Shown piece by piece: positions 10,086 through 18,752 of a stretch of DNA of 64,000 nucleotides. A model generated the notes under the pieces. That model did not search any database. It saw only the letters and a program-made list of their open reading frames with translations, and was not told where the DNA came from. Position 1 is the stretch's first letter. The number at the start of each line of letters is the position of its first letter. Position numbers and translations under genes: made by a program. This DNA is from Huiozyma naganishii CBS 8797 (lineage: Eukaryota; Ascomycota; Saccharomycetes; Saccharomycetales; Saccharomycetaceae), in NCBI RefSeq assembly GCF_000348985.1, contig NC_035927.1, positions 558,001-622,000 of the forward strand, in the 5' to 3' direction.

Positions 10086-10144
10086 TGCAACAAAGGCAAG
10101 GGAGCGGGAGAGAGACAGCCGTCTGTGTCCTTGCCTTTGTTGCA
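10086..10144. repeat. Perfect 16-bp inverted repeat
   Basis: Arms TGCAACAAAGGCAAGG (10086-10101) and CCTTGCCTTTGTTGCA (10129-10144) are perfect complements around a 27-nt loop. The loop can itself pair ACAG with CTGT. This is the longest perfect stem I found in the window. Confidence 0.9.
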
Positions 10145-10405
10145 GTCACCCCCCCATCCACTGCGTCCTGTCCTGCGTCCGGAGAGTTTCTGTTACACGC
10201 TGCCAGGGGCCGGTGTGGAGAAGTCAGGACCGGGAGGACGCGGGGGGCGGGCCTGAGCTGGGCCCGGAGGGGGGAGGTGGTATCGTCTACTTTGAAACTC
10301 CGAATTTACGGTCTACTGCTGCTGCGCTGCTGCTGCTACTTTCTCTGTTCTCTCGGGGTCCCGCCCTTCTGGGCCCTGGCTGCCTCTTCGTCACTGTCCC
10401 CTGCC

Positions 10406-10431
10406 CACCAGTTGATCGATTTCAACTGGTG
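10406..10431. repeat. Perfect 9-bp inverted repeat
   Basis: Arms CACCAGTTG (10406-10414) and CAACTGGTG (10423-10431) flank an 8-nt loop, upstream of MCM5. Confidence 0.85.
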
Positions 10432-10660
10432 CCTGACGCAGTGACATCAAGTGACGGCAGAGTCAGCGTGCCGTTACCACCACCAGCAGTACAGTCTCAA
10501 CACATATCTCAACATATCTCTCTGTAGCTTGGCTCTATCCTCAATCTGAGACGAACGGGGGACACAGCTGCTGCCTGGGCCCCGGGCGTCGAGACCACTC
10601 CGCGGAATCGGGGAAGCCACGCAGACCGTGCAGAGTGATTGTACACGAGAAACACTCTCT

Positions 10661-10676
10661 TTACCCAAAGGGGAAG
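10661..10676 (+). promoter_or_regulatory. ECB-like (Mcm1) element upstream of MCM5
   Basis: TTACCCAAAGGGGAAG resembles the early-cell-cycle-box consensus (TTWCCC-spacer-GGWAA) bound by Mcm1 with Yox1/Yhp1. It lies about 155 bp upstream of the MCM5 ATG. In S. cerevisiae CDC46/MCM5 is expressed at M/G1 through such elements. The match is by eye, with the last position divergent. Confidence 0.6.
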
Positions 10677-10755
10677 TGAAAAACTGCGCTCGTGCCGAAA
10701 AGAGGAAAGACATCGCGAACTGGAAAAAAAAAGAAGAAAGAAAAAAAAAAAAAGA

Positions 10756-10776
10756 TGGAAGAGACCAGTGTGTAAA
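10756..10776 (+). other. Short upstream ORF in the MCM5 leader
   Basis: ATG at 10756 encodes six residues (MEETSV) and a TAA, ending 54 bases before the MCM5 ATG and directly after a poly(A) tract. It would act as a uORF only if transcription starts upstream of 10756, which the sequence cannot show. Confidence 0.35.
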
Positions 10777-10830
10777 GAGATCATACCTTCCTAACACGCA
10801 GACATATCGAAGTGCACCCACGCGCTGGCA

Positions 10831-13119
10831 ATGTCTTTTGATAGACCGGAAATATACAGTGCCCCCGTGTTACAGGGCGAGTCGCCCAATGACGACGATA
10901 ACACAGAGATTATCAAGTCCTTTAAGAATTTCATCTTGGAATTCAGACTGTCCTCACAGTTCATATACAGAGACCAATTGAGAAACTGTCTCCTGGTCAA
11001 GAACTACGCATTGACTATCAATCTGGAACATCTTATTGCGTACAACGAGGATCTGTACAAGAAACTGCTAGATGAGCCCTCGGACGCTATACCTTTGTTC
11101 GAAACAGGTATCACACAAGTCGCTAAACGAATCACACAGTTGAGCGGTGCTGGCAGCGGTGACAATGAGGAGGATCGCAGGACAGACGCGGCTCTGATCC
11201 CCAACTTCCAGCTCATCGTCAACTCAAGAGCTAACCAGACGGCACTCAGATTCCTCAACTCGGACCACGTCGCCAAGATCGTGAGACTGTCAGGGATTGT
11301 CATCTCCACGTCCGTGTTGTCCTCAAGAGCTACCCACTTGCACCTCATGTGCAGGAACTGTAGACACACTACATCGATCACCATAAACAACTTCAACTCG
11401 ATCAGTGGGAACTCTGTCTCTTTACCACACTCGTGCCTATCGAACTCACAGTCCCCCATGAACGGCGGTGCGCCACCGGTGACAGACGGGGCCACGAAAA
11501 ATTGTGGTCCAGACCCGTACCTCATCATCCACGAATCGTCGTCGTTCATAGACCAACAGTTCCTAAAGATGCAAGAGATCCCAGAGTCGGTCCCCGTCGG
11601 TGAAATGCCAAGAAACATCACAATGTCCTGTGATAGGTACCTCACCAACAGGGTCGTCCCGGGTACACGCGCCACGATCGTTGGCATCTATTCGATTTAC
11701 AACTCGAAACGGACTTCGGGGAACAGTAACGACGGTAGTGGTGGTGTCGCCATTAGGACACCGTACATCAAAGTGTTGGGGATACAAACGGACGTGGACA
11801 CGGCAAGTTTCGGTAACGCAATGACAATGTTCTCAGAGGAGGAGGAAGAAGAGTTCTTGGCCATGTCTAGAAGACCAGACATTTACGAACTGCTCACGAA
11901 GTCAATAGCCCCGTCAATCTTTGGTAACGAGGATATAAAGAAGGCAATCGTTTGCTTGCTGATGGGTGGGTCTAAGAAATTACTCCCAGATAGTATGCGG
12001 CTCAGGGGGGACGTCAACGTGCTTCTGCTTGGTGACCCAGGTACCGCCAAATCGCAACTGTTGAAGTTCGTCGAGAAGGTTGCCCCCATCGCAGTGTACA
12101 CCTCGGGGAAGGGCTCGTCAGCGGCAGGCCTGACAGCCAGTGTCCAGAGGGACCCAGTCACGAGAGAGTTCTTCTTAGAAGGTGGTGCCATGGTTTTGGC
12201 GGACGGTGGTGTCGTTTGTATTGACGAGTTCGACAAAATGAGGGACGAGGACAGAGTCGCCATCCATGAGGCCATGGAACAGCAGACCATCTCGATCGCA
12301 AAGGCCGGGATCACCACCGTTTTGAACTCGAGAACCAGTGTGCTCGCCGCGGCGAACCCTATCTACGGCCGTTATGACGACTTGAAATCCCCCGGCGAAA
12401 ACATCGACTTCCAAACGACAATTTTGTCCCGTTTCGACATGATCTTCATCGTCAAGGACGACCACAACGAGGAGAGAGACATCTCCATCGCGAACCATGT
12501 GATAAACATACACACTGGACGTACATCGCAGCAACAGCAGGACCTTGAGAGCAGCGGGCAGGAGTTGAGCATGGAGAAAATGAAAAGATACATCACCTAC
12601 TGCAGACTCAAATGTGCCCCGCGCCTGTCGCCCTCCGCGGCAAAGAAGTTGTCCTCGGAGTTTGTGTCTATCAGGAAGCAGTTGCTCATCAACGAACTGA
12701 AATCCACGGAAAGATCATCGATCCCAATCACGATCCGTCAGTTGGAGGCCATCATCCGTATCACGGAATCGTTGGCAAAGCTCGAATTGAGCCCCGTCGC
12801 GGACGAAAGACACGTCGACGAGGCAATAAGACTGTTCCAGGCTTCGACGATGGACGCCGCATCGCAGGACCCGATCGGTGGGATGGACAAGGGCGACGGG
12901 ATCTCGAACACCATGGCGAATATCCGCCAGATAGAGGAAGAACTGAAAAGAAGACTGCCCATAGGGTGGTCTACATCGTACCAGACTCTGAGAAGAGAGT
13001 TCGTCGACACGGGCAGGTTCACTCAGCCGGCTCTGGACAAAGCCCTGTACGCCCTTGAGAAGCACGAGACAATCCAGTTGAGGCACCAAGGCCAAAATAT
13101 CTACAGAAGCGGTGTCTAG
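10831..13119 (+). CDS. MCM5: Mcm5, replicative helicase (MCM2-7) subunit
   Basis: Predicted 762 aa (S. cerevisiae 775), a subunit of the MCM2-7 hexamer that forms the Mcm2-Mcm5 gate and unwinds origins as part of CMG. The N-terminus [15 protein letters not shown] is essentially that of the family. The zinc-binding region starts with CRNC near residue 174. The AAA+ core has Walker A GDPGTAKS (about 401-408), Walker [10 protein letters not shown] (about 461-469) and arginine finger SRFD (about 534). The C-terminal winged-helix segment ends [10 protein letters not shown]. It is divergent from PIG1 and upstream of SMD2, the YLR273C-YLR274W-YLR275W order. Cell-cycle control through the ECB-like site is likely. 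Confidence 0.98.
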   Translation: MSFDRPEIYSAPVLQGESPNDDDNTEIIKSFKNFILEFRLSSQFIYRDQLRNCLLVKNYALTINLEHLIAYNEDLYKKLLDEPSDAIPLFETGITQVAKRITQLSGAGSGDNEEDRRTDAALIPNFQLIVNSRANQTALRFLNSDHVAKIVRLSGIVISTSVLSSRATHLHLMCRNCRHTTSITINNFNSISGNSVSLPHSCLSNSQSPMNGGAPPVTDGATKNCGPDPYLIIHESSSFIDQQFLKMQEIPESVPVGEMPRNITMSCDRYLTNRVVPGTRATIVGIYSIYNSKRTSGNSNDGSGGVAIRTPYIKVLGIQTDVDTASFGNAMTMFSEEEEEEFLAMSRRPDIYELLTKSIAPSIFGNEDIKKAIVCLLMGGSKKLLPDSMRLRGDVNVLLLGDPGTAKSQLLKFVEKVAPIAVYTSGKGSSAAGLTASVQRDPVTREFFLEGGAMVLADGGVVCIDEFDKMRDEDRVAIHEAMEQQTISIAKAGITTVLNSRTSVLAAANPIYGRYDDLKSPGENIDFQTTILSRFDMIFIVKDDHNEERDISIANHVINIHTGRTSQQQQDLESSGQELSMEKMKRYITYCRLKCAPRLSPSAAKKLSSEFVSIRKQLLINELKSTERSSIPITIRQLEAIIRITESLAKLELSPVADERHVDEAIRLFQASTMDAASQDPIGGMDKGDGISNTMANIRQIEEELKRRLPIGWSTSYQTLRREFVDTGRFTQPALDKALYALEKHETIQLRHQGQNIYRSGV

Positions 13120-13385
13120 ACAGCGCCGCACAACTCTACACATGTAATATTAATAGAAGAGTGTACACACTTGCGTACACGAGAAGGTGGAGGGCGGGCA
13201 TCCTCACCGACTCAGTAAGTTCAGTACGAATTCGAGCGGTGCTTGTAGAAGAAGCCCAGAAAAAAAGTCGAGCTAATAAAAAATAAATAAACTTTGAACC
13301 CGTGCTATTGACGGTTACGCTTGTTAGATGAGCTGTTCGTGCAGTTGAAAGAGTGCATACACGTATATACCACTCAATACCCGCA

Positions 13386-13784
13386 ATGTCGTACGTTAAA
13401 TACCCTAGAAACCCAAACACTTCCAAAACAGCTGATACTAACTTTGAACGTTTTAGTGACCAAATAATAGATCGTCCCAAATCAGAACTATCGAAGGAGG
13501 AACTGGACCAACTTGAAGAGTTCGAACTCAGACATGGTCCCATGTCCCTGATAAACGAGGCGGTAATTTCTAGAACACCGGTAATTATATCACTAAGAAA
13601 TAACCACAAGATCATAGCCAGAGTGAAAGCGTTTGATAGGCATTGCAATATGGTTCTGGAAAATGTAAAGGAACTGTGGACCGAAAAGAAGCACAACAAG
13701 ACCACCAATAAGGAACGGTTTATAAGCAAGCTGTTCCTAAGAGGCGACTCTGTAATTATCATTCTGAAGGCCCCCATCGAGTAA
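13386..13784 (+). CDS. SMD2: SmD2 spliceosomal core protein, with intron
   Basis: Spliced product of 110 aa, the same length as S. cerevisiae Smd2, a subunit of the heptameric Sm ring on U1, U2, U4 and U5 snRNAs. Exon 1 is 13386-13390 (ATG TC) and exon 2 is 13457-13784. Splicing gives [10 protein letters not shown], the conserved start. The Sm1 and Sm2 folds are visible: [21 protein letters not shown] and [16 protein letters not shown]. Without splicing the frame stays open and would add 22 residues ([12 protein letters not shown] and onward), so a naive ORF call yields a false 132-aa or longer protein. It is tandem with MCM5 and faces DBP9. The S. cerevisiae gene also has an intron here. Confidence 0.93.
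   Translation: MSYVKYPRNPNTSKTADTNFERFSDQIIDRPKSELSKEELDQLEEFELRHGPMSLINEAVISRTPVIISLRNNHKIIARVKAFDRHCNMVLENVKELWTEKKHNKTTNKERFISKLFLRGDSVIIILKAPIE
13391..13456 (+). other. SMD2 spliceosomal intron, 66 nt
   Basis: Donor GTACGT (13391-13396, a variant of GTATGT), branch point TACTAAC (13436-13442), acceptor TTTTAG ending at 13456. The branch A is 15 nt from the acceptor. The length is divisible by three and there is no in-frame stop. Confidence 0.9.
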
Positions 13785-14004
13785 TTGAGGCTGGGATACA
13801 CACACCTTACCGTCCGCCCAATCGACGTACCTTGCAATTACAGCAGATAGTATATTTGACATAAAGGTATAGGCATCTGATGCATTAGTAAGTGCAGCTG
13901 CAAATTATTTAGTAGTAGGATAATGTACAATTGTAATTTTTTTGTTTGACTCTCCGGTTCTATTATAAACACCTATATATGCCTGCTCTCTATGCAGAGT
14001 GGTT

Positions 14005-15801
14005 TCATTTGAAGTTTTTCAATGGGTCAGCTTTAGCGGTTCTCCGTTTACCAACTTTACCCTTATTATGGCGAGTTTTCTTCGGATTGTGAAAGGGAAC
14101 AAACCTTGGTTTCTTCCCACCTTGCTTCGCGGCATCTGGTAGCAAATACTCAGGGACTCTCTTCAAATGCTGCTGCACTCTAGCAGGATGCAATTCCTTA
14201 TCGTGCCTTAAACTCTGCAACTCCTTTGGGTTCTCCTCAAAATGTCTTTTTAACTTCTCACTGGCAAGTAACTCCTGTCTCAACTCCTTAATTCTAGCCT
14301 CTCTGACAGCAACTTGGGTCACAGCACGGAAACCATCCTCCATTCTATAACGGAAACCCTCAATTTGTTTAGGGTCGAACGAGTATGGCTGCAACTCCAG
14401 ACCAAGCTTACTTTGCTGCTTCAGAATCCTGGAAAATATTTTTTCGTCTCTCTTGGCTGTAGGGCACATCGATGGCTTGTGTTTACCAAAATCCTTTAGT
14501 GGAACTACAAATGAGATAGCCGTCCCGGATCTACCCGCACGCGCGGTTCTACCAATTCTGTGAACGTATGACTTAGCCGTCGTCGGTAGATCAAAATTTA
14601 ACACACAGGCAACATTCTTGAAATCAACACCACGGGAAACACCGTACTCTTTATCTTGCTTAACCTCAGTGTGGTTTCTTTTCTTGGTATTTTGCTCCTT
14701 ATTGGGCTCCTCTGTATCCTTTGTCTCTTGATTGTCCGTTTGTTCCTCTACACTTTCTTGTTCTTCACCCTCATCTCCTTCCTTCAGGAAATCTGTATCA
14801 TCTGTGGCTATCAGAAGACTGTACAAGTTTTTGTTGAACTGATCGACGATATGTTGTCTGGAGTTGGATGGTAATTCACTGTTCAAAATACAAGATTTGA
14901 TGCCGAATTGTTCCATTACTAGCTTTAGTCGGTACCCTCTATCTATGTTGTTAACAAAGATCAACGTTTTACCTTTGATCAGGTTCAGCTTGAAAATGAC
15001 ATAACATAATAAAAACTTGTCAAATTCATTAGTTTTAACGTAGTACTGAACCAATTTCGTCTGGTCTTTGTTAATGTTGTCGTCATTAAACTTTAAAATG
15101 GCAGGAGCTCGGCAAAATTTAGTCTTCAATTCGTTGATATCGTCATTCAAAGTAGCACTCATCAAAAAAGTCTGAAGATTTTTCTTCAGGGGTAAGTATT
15201 CGGCAATCTTATTTAAATCGTCCTGATACCCGAAGGTTAAAACCAAATCGGCTTCATCAATGACAAAAAATTTTAGGTTATCCAGTGAAATATAATTTAT
15301 CTTGGTGTCTAACAAGTTAGTCAGCTTACCTGGAGTTGCTACAATGATTTCTGGTTTCTCCAAAAGTAGCGCCGTCATCACCGAAGCAGACAGATCAGAG
15401 GAAACGTTCAAAGTCTTTATATCCTTGGAACAAAACAAAATCATCTTCTCTAGTACTGCAGTAACTTGCTGAGCCAATTCCCTAGTTGGCACCAGAATAA
15501 TACCTAACGTGCTGGACCCCTCATCCGCCTCATTTGGAGCATTCGCTTTGTAGTTCAATATCGTTTGAATAACCGGGACCAAGTAGGCCAATGTCTTACC
15601 GGAACCAGTTGCGGCTTTAGCAATAATATCTCTTTTCTGCTGAAGTGCTAACGGAATAGCATGCGATTGGACCAATGTAGGATGGTGAAGCCCTGCACGT
15701 TTAACGGCCTGCAACAACCTTGCGTCGAGCTGGAAGGATTCAAAAGTCACTGATTCATCAATGTAAGCATCAGCGGCCAAATCTTTAATAGGTTTGCTCA
15801 T
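14005..15801 (-). CDS. DBP9: Dbp9, DEAD-box RNA helicase for 60S biogenesis
   Basis: Predicted 598 aa (S. cerevisiae 594), a nucleolar ATP-dependent helicase for early large-subunit rRNA processing. Helicase motifs are in order: Q-motif region [12 protein letters not shown], motif I AATGSGKT (63-70), [18 protein letters not shown] (VIDEADLV), SAT (SATLNDD), and motif [12 protein letters not shown]. An acidic insertion ([11 protein letters not shown]) interrupts domain 2, as in the yeast orthologue. The basic C-terminus ends KADPLKNFK. The internal ATG at 15801 is chosen over the longer frame from 15948 because [17 protein letters not shown] matches the family N-terminus. The gene follows YSH1 on the same strand, with 211 bp between. 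Confidence 0.96.
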   Translation of the reverse strand: MSKPIKDLAADAYIDESVTFESFQLDARLLQAVKRAGLHHPTLVQSHAIPLALQQKRDIIAKAATGSGKTLAYLVPVIQTILNYKANAPNEADEGSSTLGIILVPTRELAQQVTAVLEKMILFCSKDIKTLNVSSDLSASVMTALLLEKPEIIVATPGKLTNLLDTKINYISLDNLKFFVIDEADLVLTFGYQDDLNKIAEYLPLKKNLQTFLMSATLNDDINELKTKFCRAPAILKFNDDNINKDQTKLVQYYVKTNEFDKFLLCYVIFKLNLIKGKTLIFVNNIDRGYRLKLVMEQFGIKSCILNSELPSNSRQHIVDQFNKNLYSLLIATDDTDFLKEGDEGEEQESVEEQTDNQETKDTEEPNKEQNTKKRNHTEVKQDKEYGVSRGVDFKNVACVLNFDLPTTAKSYVHRIGRTARAGRSGTAISFVVPLKDFGKHKPSMCPTAKRDEKIFSRILKQQSKLGLELQPYSFDPKQIEGFRYRMEDGFRAVTQVAVREARIKELRQELLASEKLKRHFEENPKELQSLRHDKELHPARVQQHLKRVPEYLLPDAAKQGGKKPRFVPFHNPKKTRHNKGKVGKRRTAKADPLKNFK

Positions 15802-16012
15802 TGGATAATTGCACGATTTGCTCAGGATGATTTTGGAAGAACAGTAGCAAAACCTGATGACGTTTAGTAAGTGGGATGCGATGCGATGAGATGAGATGCC
15901 CAAAAACAACAAATATCTAATTTTCCAAAAATTTTCATATACGTACATAGTGATGATCAGAAACTGTCATACAAAATACTTACGCACACATATGTTTGAA
16001 TATGCAGGTCTA

Positions 16013-18475
16013 TCAGCATAAACTGGACACTAAACTAGCACCAATCTCCATGATACTCTCCACTCTGCCCTTCAAGGGGTTAGAGTTACATTCTTCCACC
16101 TTCATTTGGGTGAAATTTATCTTGGCTGAAGCCTTACCCATAGTAATTTCACCCATAATATCTTCCTTTTGACTGGGCACAACGGTCTCGTCCTTCCGAA
16201 GCATTAGTGTAAATGCATCCCCAAATTGCTCCTTGAAAAGGTTGACAAGTTTTTTTATCTTCCATGCACGTTCCTGCTGTATTACGGCGTCATTTTCTTC
16301 GTGTTCATGCGCGTGCTCGTGTCCATGTTGATGGGAGCACGAGTGACTGCTCATTTTCACACTGGCAGGCGCGGAATCAACACTCATAAGAATGGTTACG
16401 ATAGAATCGGCGATAGTATCACTTATCAAACCTTGATTCCATTCCAATACTGCCATATTATCGATAAGCGTCACCCGAATGTCTCCCATTATTTGGAGGA
16501 CCAACTTTTCACTTTCTGGGGATGACTTGTTTTCTATCTTTGACACTTCTTGGTTTGTAACTCCGCTATCGTCTCGTTCAACAGTGATGTCACCAAACAT
16601 TTGACACAAATGCCAGTATACCAGTTCCTTTTTACAGTTCACCATCATGGTCTGTCTTTCTCTCAATACAGTCGTCGAGAGTTCCGTGTGGTGCTCTCGC
16701 AAATCCGACAAAGACACCAGGGTCAGATCAAAATTTTTGTCATCAGAAACAAGAATTCCTGAAATGACTATATCTTCTTGCTCGGGCGTAGCCTCGACAC
16801 TAGCAGTTGTTTCTTTTTTTATTTTGCCGTCTTCATTGGCCGTCGTCGCTTCTGTCTCTGTTTTCTTGTTTTCATCGGCCGTCGTTGCCTCTGCTTTTAT
16901 TTTGTCGTTTTCACCGACTGTCGTTACTTCCTCTCCCTCAACTTCTGTTTCTTCCATCTTTAAACCAACATCACTGTCCTTAGAATTCTTGGAAACAAAC
17001 TTCTCCTCTTTTTGTAAGACCTCATCGACAATATTACCTACCGCCTTCGCAACCTTGATACCCTTGTATTCCAAGGCAACTTCGACACAGTTTCTTGGAT
17101 TGTATACATGAACCTCATTATCTGTTCCTTTAGTGGAAGAAAAGTTGGATAACAGGGCCGACTTCAATCTCCCCATGGGATTAGATTCACCATGAACCAA
17201 AATGATATTTTGTGCATTGATTTTCTCGATGAACTCTAAGTTTTCCTGGAAATCAACGTGCGCGGCGAAAGATATTTCTTCTACTTGACAACGCCTTGGG
17301 ATATTAATCTCAGGATTCCCTATAGCAGGAATGGTATCCGGCTCCAACATTATGTACTTCGCCATTGTACCTTCCACCGAGTAACCAGTAATCAAAACCA
17401 GGTTTTTTTGCTCAGGGCACCACTTTTCCAAAAGATCTCGCGATAATCCACTTTGAAGCATGCCTGGCGATGCTAACATGACACTGGGTCCAAAATCCTG
17501 GAATTCCTCCAGGTTTTTCAGATATGATATGTTCTTGAAGATGAACGGATTCGTTTGAGAGTCTCTGAACTTTTTCCGTATATCGTCGTTCATCATATTC
17601 ACGTAAGTCTGGAAAACGCTCATACACTTTCTTGCAAGATCAGATGCGTAAAATATTGGAACTTGCCCGCTGCCCAACTCATCGGAATGTTTTTGCCAAT
17701 ATTCGTCTAATATAAGCATCAATTCCTGCGCCCTCCCAAGAGCAAACACCGGCATCAGAACTCTCCCACCCCTACCAACCGTCGTATGTATTAGTTGAGT
17801 AAGCTTATTTTCCCTATGTAGACGAGGTTCATGTGTAGCTGTACCGAAGGTGGATTCCACAACCAAAATATCCGATGACTGTGGAGGAACTTCAGCCGAA
17901 TTCAAATGACGATCCATTTCCCTGGAGTAGTCACCCGTAAAAAGAATCTTTAGGCCAGCAATTTCAATTTGAAACATAGCTGCACCCAAAACATGTCCGG
18001 CATGATACGCAGTAAACTTGATCCCGTTAACTTCTACAGTGGAATGATAATCAATGGTTTCAATCTTGTCAAAGGATTCCGCAAGATCCTCATCTGTGTA
18101 CAGAGACTCCTCTGCTGCCAAAGTTGAGTCAACACCAATAGCAGTGACTCTAACGAAATCTCTTAGTAACCATCTATAGATTGCCTTCGTAGGATGTGTC
18201 ATAAACACTCGGCCTTTAAATGGCGTTCGTTGCATTACGTACGGCAAAGACGCGGCATGGTCCAAATGGAAATGGGATATTAACAAGATGTCCACGGTAG
18301 AAAGATCAAAGTCATCATAAAACGGCAAAGATGCCATACCTTGGTAGGCTGGATGCACCCCAGCGTCGAGCATTATAGTTTTACCCTTGTATTGTATGAT
18401 ATGGCATGACCTCCCAACTTCATTCCCACCGCCCAAAGCAAAAAATTTGAAGGAAGTATTTGAAGCTTGTGACAT
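16013..18475 (-). CDS. YSH1: Ysh1 (Brr5/CPSF73), pre-mRNA 3'-end endonuclease
   Basis: Predicted 820 aa (S. cerevisiae 779), the zinc-dependent nuclease of the cleavage and polyadenylation factor. A metallo-beta-lactamase core carries HFHLDH at 68-73, GHVLGAAMF and FTGDYSRE. The beta-CASP domain follows (VESTFGTATHEPR, with PVFALGRAQEL), then the C-terminal region. An acidic/Thr-rich insertion with degenerate 13-residue repeats (see 16805-16930) probably explains much of the extra length. A His-rich patch (SCSHQHGHEHAHEHEE) precedes the last conserved block. It lies between DBP9 and YLR278C, as in S. cerevisiae YLR276C-YLR278C. Confidence 0.97.
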   Translation of the reverse strand: MSQASNTSFKFFALGGGNEVGRSCHIIQYKGKTIMLDAGVHPAYQGMASLPFYDDFDLSTVDILLISHFHLDHAASLPYVMQRTPFKGRVFMTHPTKAIYRWLLRDFVRVTAIGVDSTLAAEESLYTDEDLAESFDKIETIDYHSTVEVNGIKFTAYHAGHVLGAAMFQIEIAGLKILFTGDYSREMDRHLNSAEVPPQSSDILVVESTFGTATHEPRLHRENKLTQLIHTTVGRGGRVLMPVFALGRAQELMLILDEYWQKHSDELGSGQVPIFYASDLARKCMSVFQTYVNMMNDDIRKKFRDSQTNPFIFKNISYLKNLEEFQDFGPSVMLASPGMLQSGLSRDLLEKWCPEQKNLVLITGYSVEGTMAKYIMLEPDTIPAIGNPEINIPRRCQVEEISFAAHVDFQENLEFIEKINAQNIILVHGESNPMGRLKSALLSNFSSTKGTDNEVHVYNPRNCVEVALEYKGIKVAKAVGNIVDEVLQKEEKFVSKNSKDSDVGLKMEETEVEGEEVTTVGENDKIKAEATTADENKKTETEATTANEDGKIKKETTASVEATPEQEDIVISGILVSDDKNFDLTLVSLSDLREHHTELSTTVLRERQTMMVNCKKELVYWHLCQMFGDITVERDDSGVTNQEVSKIENKSSPESEKLVLQIMGDIRVTLIDNMAVLEWNQGLISDTIADSIVTILMSVDSAPASVKMSSHSCSHQHGHEHAHEHEENDAVIQQERAWKIKKLVNLFKEQFGDAFTLMLRKDETVVPSQKEDIMGEITMGKASAKINFTQMKVEECNSNPLKGRVESIMEIGASLVSSLC
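16805..16930 (-). repeat. Degenerate 39-nt tandem repeat inside YSH1
   Basis: It encodes about three copies of a 13-residue unit: TTVGENDKIKAEA, TTADENKKTETEA, TTANEDGKIKKET. It lies in a disordered acidic insertion downstream of the nuclease core, so copy-number change should be tolerated. Confidence 0.75.
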
Positions 18476-18752
18476 GGCTAATGTCTTTCCGCTGCTAGTA
18501 GTTCGCTTTTCCTTTCAATGGACAGTGCGAAGTTAGTTGCACCGTTACTTGTTCAACCAACTCTTGCAGATTTTCTTCTTTCATTTTTTTCTTAGAATCT
18601 AAAAAAGAAAGACCGATGTGCCAAAGAATTGAACAAGACAGATCTACAAAGTAAGAATTCACAGGAAATTTAAGACTGAATCATTTGGTTGGAAGGATAT
18701 TTATCTATCTGTAAAAATACGTAATAAGATTTTGGAAACAAGGAAAAAAAAA

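Larger units (their letters stand above)
9187..10830. other. PIG1/MCM5 intergenic: G+C-rich, hairpin-dense, no supported gene
   Basis: A 1.6-kb gap between divergent genes, unusually long for this window. An A+T dinucleotide tract lies at 9453-9485. The stretch from about 9550 to 10620 is visibly richer in G+C than its surroundings, so open frames appear in all six frames by composition; none looks like a real protein. Several perfect inverted repeats lie within it: 9689-9715, 9739-9755, 9864-9892, 10086-10144 and 10406-10431, plus the palindrome GTGCATGCAC at 9824-9833. The 3' end holds the MCM5 promoter. A structured non-coding RNA is possible but unproven. Confidence 0.5.

Noticed and set aside
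9484..10527. Several long overlapping ORFs on both strands between PIG1 and MCM5 (up to 235 codons)
   Set aside because: They overlap in all frames, are Cys/Arg/Pro/Ser-rich as expected from G+C-rich non-coding DNA, and none resembles a protein.
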